From: Roseomonas sp.
Lineage (GTDB): Bacteria; Pseudomonadota; Alphaproteobacteria; Acetobacterales; Acetobacteraceae
Assembly (NCBI GenBank): GCA_020249465.1
Contig: JADCFP010000084.1
Span: 1 to 64,000 of the forward strand
Direction of reading: 5' to 3'
Length of the DNA: 64,000 bases
How positions within the stretch are numbered: position 1 is the stretch's first letter; each line of letters begins with the position of its first letter. Of the stretch, positions 8,390-16,805 are shown piece by piece. Under the pieces are notes generated by a model. It was given only the letters and a program-made list of their open reading frames with translations. It had not been told where the DNA came from and did not search any database. The translations under genes and the position numbers were made by a program.

Positions 8390-9589
8390 TTACTCCAGCG
8401 CCGCGATGGCAACCGCCAGGCGGCAGCCTTGGGCGAATTCCGGAATGACCACATATTCATTGACGGTGTGGATTTCCGCCTGGCCGGCGCCGAAGGTCAC
8501 GGTTGGCACGCCATGCTTGACCAGCCAATTCGCATCCAACCCGCCCGCGGACACCATGGTCACGGGTTCCAGCCCCATGGATTGCGCGGCCTTTTTCGCG
8601 CGCTGCACGGCGGGATCATTTTCCGACATCAGGAAGGGCGGATAGGCGGTGCGGGCCTGGAAAGTGACCTCGGCCATATTGCCATCGGCATCCTTCACTT
8701 CGCCCTTGGCCTTGTTGAAGGCAGCTTCAAAGGCTTCGGTGATCTTGACCGCAAAGGCCGCATCCGTGCTGCGCGCTTCGCCCACCAGATGCACGTAATC
8801 CGTGACAACATTGGTGGCATCGCCGGCGGGCTTGCCATCCTTGCCGCCGAAGATGCCGACATTGGACGAACCCTTGCCCCCCGGCTGCTCCACCTTACCA
8901 AACCAGCCGGCGCGGCGTGCCTCGGTCAGCCCGATGGAAGCGACCAGTGTTGAGGATATGCCGCGTTCCGGCGCCACACCGGCATGCGCTGCCTTGCCCT
9001 TGATGGTGACTTCCCAATTCTGCTGACCGACCGCGCCAATGGTGAGCAAGGCCGCATGGGTACTGTCCACATTGAAGCCCATCACGGCACCGCCCAGGTC
9101 CTTTGGGTCCAATTCCCGCGCGCCATGCAGGCCGCTTTCCTCACGCACCGTGAACAGCATCGTGATCGGCGGATGCGGCAGCTTGTGTTCGATCAGGCTT
9201 TTCGCAAGCGCAATCAGCACCGCGCAACCCGTGCCATTATCGCCGCCCAAGGCCGTGGTGCCGTCAGAGACGATCCGGTCCCCCTCCCGCCGCGGCTTCG
9301 CACCCTTGCAGAGCGGCACGGTGTCCATATGGGTGGAAAACAACAGCCGCGGACCTGGCTTGGTGCCGGGTAGGTCAACGATCAGATTACCCACTTCGGT
9401 CGGCAGCTTGATGCGCTGATGGGCGGTATCGAAGCGAATGGCGCTGGCCGGCACGCCGACTTTTTTCAGCTCATCCACGATGGCAGCGGCAATCGCGGCC
9501 TCATGCCCCGTGACACTGTCAATCGCGAGCAGGCGGATCAGCATTTCCGTCGCGTATTCAACATCAACAAGTTCGGCGGTGTTTCCCAT
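8390..9589 (-). CDS. M20-family metallopeptidase, peptidase T-like
   Basis: 399 residues with every metal-site motif of the dinuclear zinc M20 family: STHMDTVP (His and Asp ligands), GGDNGTG (bridging Asp), REESGLHGA (general-base Glu and metal Glu), FNVDST and a C-terminal EIHTVNEY His. The opening AIDSVTGHE is the family substrate-site pattern. It probably hydrolyses tri- or dipeptides in the cytoplasm, since no signal peptide is seen. The ATG at 9587-9589 has a short upstream gap of 36 nt to the MarC gene stop. Substrate range is not readable. Confidence 0.88.
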   Translation of the reverse strand: MGNTAELVDVEYATEMLIRLLAIDSVTGHEAAIAAAIVDELKKVGVPASAIRFDTAHQRIKLPTEVGNLIVDLPGTKPGPRLLFSTHMDTVPLCKGAKPRREGDRIVSDGTTALGGDNGTGCAVLIALAKSLIEHKLPHPPITMLFTVREESGLHGARELDPKDLGGAVMGFNVDSTHAALLTIGAVGQQNWEVTIKGKAAHAGVAPERGISSTLVASIGLTEARRAGWFGKVEQPGGKGSSNVGIFGGKDGKPAGDATNVVTDYVHLVGEARSTDAAFAVKITEAFEAAFNKAKGEVKDADGNMAEVTFQARTAYPPFLMSENDPAVQRAKKAAQSMGLEPVTMVSAGGLDANWLVKHGVPTVTFGAGQAEIHTVNEYVVIPEFAQGCRLAVAIAALE

Positions 9590-9625
9590 GGTCGTGTCCT
9601 TTTAGTTCTGAATTGGCGCGACGCG

Positions 9626-10312
9626 TTACCGCATCGTGAGAAGAGGCTTCAGGGCGTCAAGTACGCCTGTCAGCATGATTTGTGCACCGATGCACAGCAG
9701 CAGGAAGGCGGCAAGCTTGGCCGCGATCAACATGCCTGTCGGGCCAAGCCGGCGGGCGACCGCGGCGGCATTGGCATAGGCGATCCAAACGGTCAGGGCC
9801 ACCGTCACGGCTGTCAGCGTGAAGGCGAGCGTATTCAGGACGATGTCGCTGATCTCTGAGGAACGCCGTTCCGCCGAAAGGGCGATGGAGGCGGCAATGG
9901 TACCAGGGCCGGTGGTGAGCGGCAGGGTGAGCGGGAAGAAGGCCATGCGCTCCACCGGGGCGGTATCCAGGGCAGCGGGGGCCTTTGCTTCGCGGCGCTG
10001 ATTGTCGTCTTCCTCGTTCAGCATTTGCCAGCCGGCCACCGCGACCGTAAGCCCGCCCGCGATCCTGAGGGCTTCCAGGGAAATGCCGAAAAAGCCGAGG
10101 ATCGGCGTGCCGAGGAAAAGCGCGGCCAACAGTACAATAAAGCTATTGATAGCGATGGACCGCGCGAGCCGCGCCCGTTCCTGTTCGGTCAGCCAGCGCG
10201 TCATGCCATGGAAGATCAGCGCCCCGGCAGGCGGGTTGATGATGCTGATCAGCGCCGAAAAGCCGAAAAGCCAGGCGGCGAACAATTCCCCGAAAATGGC
10301 GGAAGCGGTCAT
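9626..10312 (-). CDS. MarC-family (UPF0056) integral membrane protein
   Basis: 228 residues with about six hydrophobic helices. Family features include INPPAGALIFHGMT near the N-terminus and the PLTLPLTTGPGTIAASIAL segment near residue 135, both diagnostic of MarC/YchE-type proteins. Their function is not established; the old link to multiple antibiotic resistance was withdrawn. The gene is the first of a minus-strand run (MarC, M20 peptidase, response regulator, kinase) with short gaps. Confidence 0.88.
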   Translation of the reverse strand: MTASAIFGELFAAWLFGFSALISIINPPAGALIFHGMTRWLTEQERARLARSIAINSFIVLLAALFLGTPILGFFGISLEALRIAGGLTVAVAGWQMLNEEDDNQRREAKAPAALDTAPVERMAFFPLTLPLTTGPGTIAASIALSAERRSSEISDIVLNTLAFTLTAVTVALTVWIAYANAAAVARRLGPTGMLIAAKLAAFLLLCIGAQIMLTGVLDALKPLLTMR

Positions 10313-10448
10313 GGTACTGAAGGCGTTACTGGAAGACTGCGTCGCGCGTTAGCCTATTGCGCCCCGAGCCTGTGCACCGCATCCCAGGGCTTGCGGGTGG
10401 GCATGCCCAAAACAAGAGAACCCCGATGCGCATGACACGCAACGGGGT

Positions 10449-10478
10449 AAAAAAGCTGGGCCACCCAAATGGGCGGCC
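10449..10478 (-). terminator. Intrinsic terminator of the small lipoprotein gene
   Basis: On the minus strand GGCCGCCCA (10478-10470) pairs with TGGGTGGCC (10467-10459) through a 2-nt loop with one G-T pair, then CAGC and a run of six T. It sits 50 nt after the stop of the lipoprotein gene and supports that gene being real. Confidence 0.7.
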
Positions 10479-10528
10479 ATGACAAACCCCAAAGGCGAAG
10501 CCGAAGCACCGCCAAAGGGTCAGTCCAA

Positions 10529-10699
10529 TCAGCCGCGAGCGCGCGGGGCCGGAGCCGGGGCCGGCGCGGGGGCCGGAGCCGGAGCCGGAGCGGGCTCAGA
10601 GGCGCAGGCGGCGAGCAGGGCAGCCGGGGCCAGGATAGCGACAGCGGCAGCCTTGCGGAGCAGCGCCTTGCGGGTCATTTCTTTGGAATCGGTGTTCAT
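10529..10699 (-). CDS. Small Ala-Pro-rich lipoprotein (56 aa)
   Basis: A 56-codon gene. It begins MNTDSKEMTRKALLRKAAAV, followed by a hydrophobic stretch and the lipobox LLAAC with the lipidated Cys at residue 32. After ASE comes an uninterrupted run of eight Pro-Ala repeats plus a final Pro, then RARG. An in-frame ATG three codons earlier (10706-10708) is an alternative start. The signal sequence, lipobox and downstream intrinsic terminator argue for a real exported lipoprotein. The Pro-Ala tail could act as a rigid spacer in the periplasm, perhaps near peptidoglycan; that is inference. It is divergent from an L,D-transpeptidase gene 112 nt away. Confidence 0.7.
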   Translation of the reverse strand: MNTDSKEMTRKALLRKAAAVAILAPAALLAACASEPAPAPAPAPAPAPAPAPRARG

Positions 10700-10811
10700 G
10701 ATGCACATCCAGATTGCTAGAGACTAGGAAACGGGCCACATAAGAATCAAATAATCGCAAGTTGTCAAACCCTTTTCTTGTGTGGAATGTGAAGTTTCAG
10801 GAGTTGGACGC

Positions 10812-12317
10812 GTGAAACGGTCTTGGGACAGGCGGAATTCGGATCCAGGGGGGCGGGTTGGGCCCCCTCCTGCGGGGATTTCGCGTCGTGCAAGCTTGGC
10901 GCATGGCGCGCTTGGCTTGGCCGCCATCCTCTCGGTCGCTGGTTGCGCAGCTTCCGAGACCGAGTCGCCCGGCCCTGTCGCTTTCCAACCCGAGGAGGAT
11001 CTGGACAGGCTTCTCGACAATACTGATCCGGTTGTGGCGGGAGAGGCGCTGGATGGCCCCTTGCTGCACCGCTTTTACGCGCGGCGTGATTTTCAGCCGG
11101 TCTGGAACACGCGTGAGGCGCAGGCGAATGCCTTGAAGGCGGCGGTGTTCCGCGCGCGCGACCATGGCCTGGACCCGGATTTGTTCAAGGCCAATATGCT
11201 TTTGCGTCTGGGTAGCTTTCCCCCTCATCGCCGCGATTTGTTGCTTTCCCATGCGGTGCTGACCTATGCCGAGGCGCTGGCGCTGGGTGCCTTGCCGTCA
11301 AACCGGCGCAAGGATCGGGAAGCCTTGTCACCCGAACCGGTGGATGTGGCCGCCGTGCTCGATGAAGCGCTGGATGGCGGCGATCCGGTCGCGGCGATTG
11401 AGGCCCTGGCACCGCAGAGCGCAACCTATCTGGCCTTGCGCCAGGCACTGGAAAGAAACCGTTCGACCGGGCTTTTTCAACGAAATAATGCAAACCGGGT
11501 GCGGGTGATTGAAGCCAATCTTGAACGGCAACGCTGGCTGCCGCGGGAATTGCCGCCGGATCGGGTCTGGGTAAACGTGCCCGATCAGCAGCTTGTTCTG
11601 TATCGTGATGACCGCCCGGTGTTTGTCACGCGCGTCGTGGTGGGTGAGCCGACGGAGCGTAAGCAGAGCCCGGAATTCAACACCGTGATTGAATCCGCCC
11701 TGTTCAACCCGCCCTGGATCATTCCGCAGGATATTGTTGAAGCGGATATCCGCCCCATGCTGAGAAAGGACCCGCTTTACCTGGTCAAGAACAATATCAC
11801 GCTACTGCCGAATGGCGACGCGAGGCAGGCGCCGGGCCCGCAGGCCGGGCTTGGTGCCGTGATGTTCGAAATGCCGAACCGCTTTGATGTTTACCTGCAT
11901 GACACCCCGGATAAGGAAGCTTTTAGCCGCGATAATCGCCGGCTCAGCAATGGCTGTATCCGGGTTCATAATCCGTTGGAGTTCGCAGCCCTTTTGATGG
12001 ATGAACCGGTGGAATTCATCCATCGGAAAGTGGCCGCCGGCGATACGGTCCGCAAATCGCTGCCTGAGCCCATGCCGGTTTTTGTGCTCTATCACACGGC
12101 CTTTCCCGCCGGTGGCCGGGATATTGAGATGCGCCCCGATTTTTATGGGCGGGATGAGGCACTTTGGCTGCGTCTGCAAAAAGGCGCACCCGAGCAAATT
12201 GCATCGACTCTTCATGAACCGACAGCCGGTGCCGCGCGATCATCGCCAGCGTCTCAAGCCGCCCGGCGCTCCGCCACGCCCGCCCCCGCAAGACCGACGA
12301 TCACGCGGCGAAGCTGA
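10812..12317 (+). CDS. YcbB-type murein L,D-transpeptidase (lipoprotein)
   Basis: About 501 residues from the GTG at 10812, which has AGGAG 8 nt upstream; a longer frame from 10782 lacks such a site. A signal with lipobox SVAGC puts the lipidated Cys at about residue 45. The middle (about 70-260) resembles the scaffold domain of YcbB/LdtD enzymes (GPLLHRFYARRDFQPVW). The catalytic YkuD domain includes VNVPDQQLVLY and SNGCIRVHN with nucleophile Cys382 and the His/Arg that accompany it. Such enzymes form 3-3 crosslinks in peptidoglycan. The last about 40 residues are a Pro/Arg/Ala tail of unknown role. Confidence 0.9.
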   Translation: MKRSWDRRNSDPGGRVGPPPAGISRRASLAHGALGLAAILSVAGCAASETESPGPVAFQPEEDLDRLLDNTDPVVAGEALDGPLLHRFYARRDFQPVWNTREAQANALKAAVFRARDHGLDPDLFKANMLLRLGSFPPHRRDLLLSHAVLTYAEALALGALPSNRRKDREALSPEPVDVAAVLDEALDGGDPVAAIEALAPQSATYLALRQALERNRSTGLFQRNNANRVRVIEANLERQRWLPRELPPDRVWVNVPDQQLVLYRDDRPVFVTRVVVGEPTERKQSPEFNTVIESALFNPPWIIPQDIVEADIRPMLRKDPLYLVKNNITLLPNGDARQAPGPQAGLGAVMFEMPNRFDVYLHDTPDKEAFSRDNRRLSNGCIRVHNPLEFAALLMDEPVEFIHRKVAAGDTVRKSLPEPMPVFVLYHTAFPAGGRDIEMRPDFYGRDEALWLRLQKGAPEQIASTLHEPTAGAARSSPASQAARRSATPAPARPTITRRS

Positions 12318-12417
12318 TCGGCGCCAACTGCCATTCCAGGAGATTTAACTGAAGCGTACCAAAAAATCGGATAATTCGATTTTTGGCCCGTGCCAAGGTT
12401 TCCCGAATGACATTGTC

Positions 12418-13926
12418 TCACCCCGGCGTATCGCAAAGATAGCGCCGCAGATGATAGGGTTGGGCGGCGAAGGCCGGGCAGAAAGATGCCACTACCGGTT
12501 CGAGCTTGTCATACAAGTCGCGGAATTCCGCGTTCAGGGCTTCAAGCCTTTCGCGAGCCGCCTCTGCCTCATTCGCCAAGCGATTGAGATCAATCGTCAG
12601 AATGCGGCCATCACGCACGACAAAGCGCCCGCCAATCATCACATGCCGAACGCCCGTGCCATCTTCCGTGTGCACAAGCTGATTGACCGTCCAATGATGC
12701 GGAATCCAATTCACTGAAGTACGATCCAGGAACACGATATCCGCCTTCATGCCTGGTGCGATGGCGCCGATATCCTTGAAGCCAAGCGCGCGGGCGGAAC
12801 CACGTGTGGCGGCATCATAGACTTCCTCCACACTTGCCCAGCGGCGCGGATCCGGTGTCTGCACTTTTGACAGCATGGAGGCATAGCGCATTGCCTCATA
12901 CATGTTCTGATTATCGGAACAATTCGCCCCATCCGTGCCGATCCCGACATTCACGCCCATGTCGCGCGCTTCGCGGAAGCGGAACATGCCATTGCCAAGG
13001 CGCATATTGCTGCCGGCATTATGGGCGAGTGATCCGCCCTTGTCGCGCATGATCTTGAGATCATCATCATCAAGCCAAATGGCATGTGCCGCCGTGAAAT
13101 CCGCGCCGATCAGGCCAAGATCATCCATGTGCTGAAGAAGGGTTTTGCCATAGCGCCTGATCCCCGTGAGTGCCTGGACCTTGCTTTCACCAACATGGCT
13201 ATGGATGCCAAGATTATGTTTGCGCGCCAAATCGCGGCAGCCGCACAGGAAGGCATCAGAACAATGATGCGGGATGGTGGGCGCAACCGCGGCGCGGATA
13301 TCCTTGCTGTTCCAGCGCCAAGCGCTGATCGCCTCATCCATCGCGCCAAGCGTTCTCTCCCAGGCCGGCAAACGAAGCTTGTCAACACGCGTGCGCAAGG
13401 CATCGGGCAGGCTATCGTAAAGCCCTGGGATAGCCTCATAGACCGTACGGTCAGCCACCATGGGCGCAATCACGGCGCGCATGCCAATTTCAGCATAGGC
13501 TTCCGCAACCGCATCCAGGCCATCCTTGCTTGGGATCGGAACCTCTGCATACAAATCATAAGCCGCCGTGCAGCCCTTCAGCACCATCTCTGCCGCGATG
13601 ATTTGCGCGGTCAGTTTCTTGTCCTGCAGGGAACGATTGCCACCAATCCAGGGCGCGGCTGCGAGCAGCAATTCAAGCGTCCATTTATCGCCCTGGCCGC
13701 GGGCGAGTCCGCCATGGCCATGGGTATGCGCATTGATCAGACCGGGGTGGATGATGTGCCCAGTGGCATCAATCACCTTTGCCTCCGGTGGCGCCGCAAT
13801 GCCAAGGCCAACCGCCTTGATGACGCCATCCTGGATCAGCACATCGGTCGCTTCAGCACGCCGCCTGGCGGGATCAGCCAACATGGCGTTGCGGATGATG
13901 ATGAAGCCAGGTTCGATTTCAGCCAT
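12418..13926 (-). CDS. Amidohydrolase, TRZ/ATZ/cytosine-deaminase type
   Basis: 502 residues of the metal-dependent amidohydrolase superfamily. Metal ligands are visible: HTHGHGG near residue 63, SHVGES near 245, AAHAIW near 280 and GTDGANCSD near 330. Subfamily members deaminate or dechlorinate N-heterocycles (cytosine, guanine, s-triazines) or hydrolyse related amidines. It is the last gene of a minus-strand set with an ABC importer whose permease stop lies 12 nt after the start of this gene's upstream neighbour gap, so it probably acts on what that importer brings in. There is no signal peptide. The exact substrate is unknown. Confidence 0.88.
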   Translation of the reverse strand: MAEIEPGFIIIRNAMLADPARRRAEATDVLIQDGVIKAVGLGIAAPPEAKVIDATGHIIHPGLINAHTHGHGGLARGQGDKWTLELLLAAAPWIGGNRSLQDKKLTAQIIAAEMVLKGCTAAYDLYAEVPIPSKDGLDAVAEAYAEIGMRAVIAPMVADRTVYEAIPGLYDSLPDALRTRVDKLRLPAWERTLGAMDEAISAWRWNSKDIRAAVAPTIPHHCSDAFLCGCRDLARKHNLGIHSHVGESKVQALTGIRRYGKTLLQHMDDLGLIGADFTAAHAIWLDDDDLKIMRDKGGSLAHNAGSNMRLGNGMFRFREARDMGVNVGIGTDGANCSDNQNMYEAMRYASMLSKVQTPDPRRWASVEEVYDAATRGSARALGFKDIGAIAPGMKADIVFLDRTSVNWIPHHWTVNQLVHTEDGTGVRHVMIGGRFVVRDGRILTIDLNRLANEAEAARERLEALNAEFRDLYDKLEPVVASFCPAFAAQPYHLRRYLCDTPG

Positions 13927-13938
13927 AGAATACTCCGT

Positions 13939-14730
13939 TCAGCCTGCTGCCTTGTTGGTGCCTTCAACGCTGCTTGACCAGGGGAATAAAAGGCGTTCGG
14001 CCAGCGCGACTGCCTGGAAAAGCACAATCCCCATGATGGCGAGAACAACCACCGCACCGAATGCAAGCGGTGTGCGGAAAAACGCCATGGAAGTCTGGAT
14101 CAGATAGCCGAGCCCGGCATCGGCGCCGACGAATTCCGCCACCACCGCCCCCACAACCGATAGTGCCGCCGCGACCTTGAGGCCGCCAAAGACAAACGGC
14201 ACTGCAAAGGGCAGGCGAATGCGCAGCAATTCCTGGAAGCGGCCGGCACGGCAGGCGCGGCCGAGTTCAATCAATTCAGGCGGCACCGCCAGAAGTCCCG
14301 CAACGCTGCTGACCACCAATGGGAAAAACGCCACCAGGAAGGTCACGATAATGCGCGGCATTTCATTGGCACCAAGCGCCACAATCAGGATCGGCGCCAG
14401 GGCCACTTTCGGGATGGATTGCGTGATCACCAGCAGCGGATAGATCGCCGCCGAAATGGTGGGTGAGGAGGCGATCAGCATGGCAAGCGGCAGGCTGATG
14501 ATGACCGAGGCAAAAAACCCCATCAGCACCGTCCCTAATGTTGCCATGCTATGCCCAAGCAAGTTCGGCCAAACCCCGATGCAGGCCTTCCAGATCGCGC
14601 TTGGGGCGGGCAGGATGAATTCCCTGATTTGGAAGATATGGACGCTGACCTCCCAAATCAGGAATAGCGCAATCGTCGCACCCCAGGCGGGCAGGCTTGC
14701 CAGCAGGCGTGCTTTGCGGTCAGGCTGCAT
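13939..14730 (-). CDS. ABC importer permease (SsuC/TauC/ThiX type)
   Basis: 263 residues with about six membrane helices and the BPD_transp_1 EAA-like loop (LIELGRACRAGRFQELLRIR at about 157-176) that docks on the ATPase. The family carries sulfonates, nitrate, taurine or pyrimidine precursors. The start overlaps the ATPase gene by 11 nt. Together with the binding protein and ATPase it makes a complete importer. Confidence 0.92.
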   Translation of the reverse strand: MQPDRKARLLASLPAWGATIALFLIWEVSVHIFQIREFILPAPSAIWKACIGVWPNLLGHSMATLGTVLMGFFASVIISLPLAMLIASSPTISAAIYPLLVITQSIPKVALAPILIVALGANEMPRIIVTFLVAFFPLVVSSVAGLLAVPPELIELGRACRAGRFQELLRIRLPFAVPFVFGGLKVAAALSVVGAVVAEFVGADAGLGYLIQTSMAFFRTPLAFGAVVVLAIMGIVLFQAVALAERLLFPWSSSVEGTNKAAG

Positions 14731-15490
14731 CGGCGTCTCGTTTGCGGAAAATCAGGGCGCGGATGCGCGCGGCACAGCGCTGGAATTCGTCAGTGCCTTC
14801 CTGTTCGAAGGCGCGTGGGCGCGGCAGGCCAACCGGGATGATATCGGCAATGCGACCCGGGCGTGGCGACATGACCACAACGCGGTCCGCAAGCAGAATA
14901 GCCTCGGAAATCGAGTGCGTGACGAAAATCACCGCCATTTGCCGTGTGGACCAAAGCCGCAAAAGCTCCAGCGACATTTCCTCACGCGTCAGGGCATCCA
15001 GCGCACCGAAGGGCTCATCCATCAGCAGCACGCGCGGTTCCTGCAAAAGTGCGCGGCAAATCGCGACCCGTTGCTGCATGCCGCCGGAAAGCTCTCGCGG
15101 CAGTTTTGTCTCAAAACCATTAAGGCCAGCCGTCGCAAGCAACGCGCGCGCCTTGTCATCGGTTGTCGCATCATGTCGGTGCATGAGCCGCATAGGGAAG
15201 GTTACGTTGCGGAGGACATCAGCCCAAGGCAGCAATGTCGCCGCCTGAAAAACCATCGCGGTATCGGTGCGCGGTTCCGTCACCGGCGCCCCATCCAGGA
15301 TCACCTGGCCTGAACTTGCCGGTACCAGCCCGGCAACCAGCCGAAGCAGCGTGGATTTCCCACAGCCCGAAGCGCCAACAATGGCGACAAATTCTCCTGG
15401 CGCGACATCAAGTGAGATATCGCGCAGCGCTTCCACGGCCGCGCCATCGCGGCCGCGGAAGGTCTTCTGAACGCCGCGAAGAGTGATCAC
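14720..15490 (-). CDS. ABC importer ATP-binding protein (SsuB/TauB type)
   Basis: 256 residues. Walker A is GASGCGKST (about 39-47), the ABC signature LSGGMQQRV, Walker B VLLMDEPFGALD and the switch His in FVTHSISEA. It powers the neighbouring permease. It overlaps the binding-protein gene by 4 nt and the permease gene by 11 nt, so the three are translationally coupled. Confidence 0.95.
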   Translation of the reverse strand: MITLRGVQKTFRGRDGAAVEALRDISLDVAPGEFVAIVGASGCGKSTLLRLVAGLVPASSGQVILDGAPVTEPRTDTAMVFQAATLLPWADVLRNVTFPMRLMHRHDATTDDKARALLATAGLNGFETKLPRELSGGMQQRVAICRALLQEPRVLLMDEPFGALDALTREEMSLELLRLWSTRQMAVIFVTHSISEAILLADRVVVMSPRPGRIADIIPVGLPRPRAFEQEGTDEFQRCAARIRALIFRKRDADAA

Positions 15491-16470
15491 GGAAGAAAGC
15501 GAAGATCAATCGCTTGGCGATAATCCCAGCTTGGCGAAAGTTCCAGGGATGTCGCCACTTGTTGCCAAGTAAAGGTGATACGGTCTTCTGCCTGCCTGCC
15601 AAGGCCCGTCTGCCGCTGATGGTCGTTGAAGACATAGCTCATGGTGGCACGAAGTGAGCCCTGGCAATCATCAAGCTCAACCTCTGGGTTGCGCTGGACA
15701 TGCAGGCGGCAGGCCTGTTCCTGGTTTTCATTCGCCCAGGTCATGGCGGCAGCGGCACCACGGAGAAAACGGCGTACCAGATCAGGATTGCGCTGTATCA
15801 CCTCATCTGTTGTCATCAGCGTTGTGGAATAAATCGCAAAACCTGTTTCCACGAAGGGCAGAACGACAATTTCCTCACCCGCGCGCCGGGCCGCCTTGTT
15901 CTGATAGTAATGATGGATGGCAAAAAACGGCGCCGCTTCAACGCGCTTGGTGATCATCAGCGCGGCCATGGCCGACGCATCGGTATTCACCCATTGAATG
16001 CGTTCAGGGTTGATCCCAACACGCCGCGCCACCTCCGGGAAGTAAAGCCGATGGCTATTGCCGGGCGTTATGGCAATCCGCTTGCCATCCAATTGCTGGA
16101 AGCTGGTGATGCCGGAAGACCGCAGCACGAACATGGAATGCGGCGAATGGGTATAGACCTGCATGATGCTGCGCACCGGCGTATTCTGCCGGGCCCGCGA
16201 TGCAAGAACCGCGCTGATATCAGCCACGCCGAACGGCGCTGCGCCCGCGGCCACCTTGCTGACGGTATCACCCGAGCCATAGCCCCTGGTCAACGAAAGC
16301 TCGATCCCCTGTTCCCGCCAGGCTCCACGTGCCGCGCCTGAAAAATAGGCAGCATGTTCGCCGGTTGGAATCCAATCGAGCATTAGCAACACACGATCTT
16401 GCGCGCGTGCGGGGAGGGTTGAAAGGCAGAAAAGCGCAAACAACAACCCCGCAATGGTTCTGATAACCAT
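15487..16470 (-). CDS. ABC importer substrate-binding protein (NMT1/THI5-like)
   Basis: 327 residues from the ATG at 16470, chosen because a signal peptide (MVIRTIAGLLFALFCLSTLP, then ARAQ) starts there; the frame runs 50 codons further upstream without a plausible start. The mature protein opens with LLMLDWIPTGEHAAYF and has a GSGDTVSKVAAG segment. Both fit the NMT1/THI5-like group, whose members bind pyrimidine-type thiamine precursors, riboflavin or similar heterocycles. Genetic linkage to an amidohydrolase and an AtzE-like amidase supports a nitrogen-rich heterocycle or ureide as ligand, but this is inference. Confidence 0.9.
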   Translation of the reverse strand: MVIRTIAGLLFALFCLSTLPARAQDRVLLMLDWIPTGEHAAYFSGAARGAWREQGIELSLTRGYGSGDTVSKVAAGAAPFGVADISAVLASRARQNTPVRSIMQVYTHSPHSMFVLRSSGITSFQQLDGKRIAITPGNSHRLYFPEVARRVGINPERIQWVNTDASAMAALMITKRVEAAPFFAIHHYYQNKAARRAGEEIVVLPFVETGFAIYSTTLMTTDEVIQRNPDLVRRFLRGAAAAMTWANENQEQACRLHVQRNPEVELDDCQGSLRATMSYVFNDHQRQTGLGRQAEDRITFTWQQVATSLELSPSWDYRQAIDLRFLP

Positions 16471-16519
16471 CCTCGGTCTCCTGCGTTTGAGTGGCTGACT
16501 GGCCTTCCCTGAAGAAACG

Positions 16520-16804
16520 TTAGGGCAGGGGGGGCGGGTCGGCAAGAGCACCCTCAGCCGGGCCGCGCCAATCGTCGCAAGCAATGGTGGTTTGGGGTGA
16601 ATCGCGGCGCCAGATACCAAAGTTCGAGCGGCCTCTCGACCCCCATGGGAACCAGCGCAGATTATCGCGTTTCTTTATTGCCAAAAGAACCTGACCGACC
16701 ATCACATCATCAAGATGCGCAAAGCCATCCACACAACGCTTGCCAAAGTTCAGGAAAGCGTCTTTGCGATACGCCCGGGCTGAGCCTGCGCAGACGGCGT
16801 GCGC
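16520..16804 (-). pseudogene. Possible gene fragment between the importer and amidase genes
   Basis: This fills most of the 335-nt gap between the importer (ends 16470) and the amidase stop (16806). In one minus-strand frame it reads like real protein: AVCAGSARAYRKDAFLNFG, then FAHLDDVMVGQVLLAIKK and WFPWGSRGRSNFGIWRRD, with GAT/CGC-rich codons like the neighbours. No start or ribosome-binding site is visible, because upstream the frame runs into the amidase 3' end. The DDVMVG motif recalls fringe- or DXD-type glycosyltransferases, but I cannot assign a family. A remnant of a deleted gene is the simplest reading; chance is possible. Confidence 0.35.
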
Positions 16805-16805
16805 C

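Noticed and set aside
10479-10727. A plus-strand frame with a Gly-Ala repeat
   Set aside because: It is the reverse complement of the Pro-Ala run of the lipoprotein gene, which has a lipobox and a terminator; the plus frame has neither signal peptide nor family pattern.
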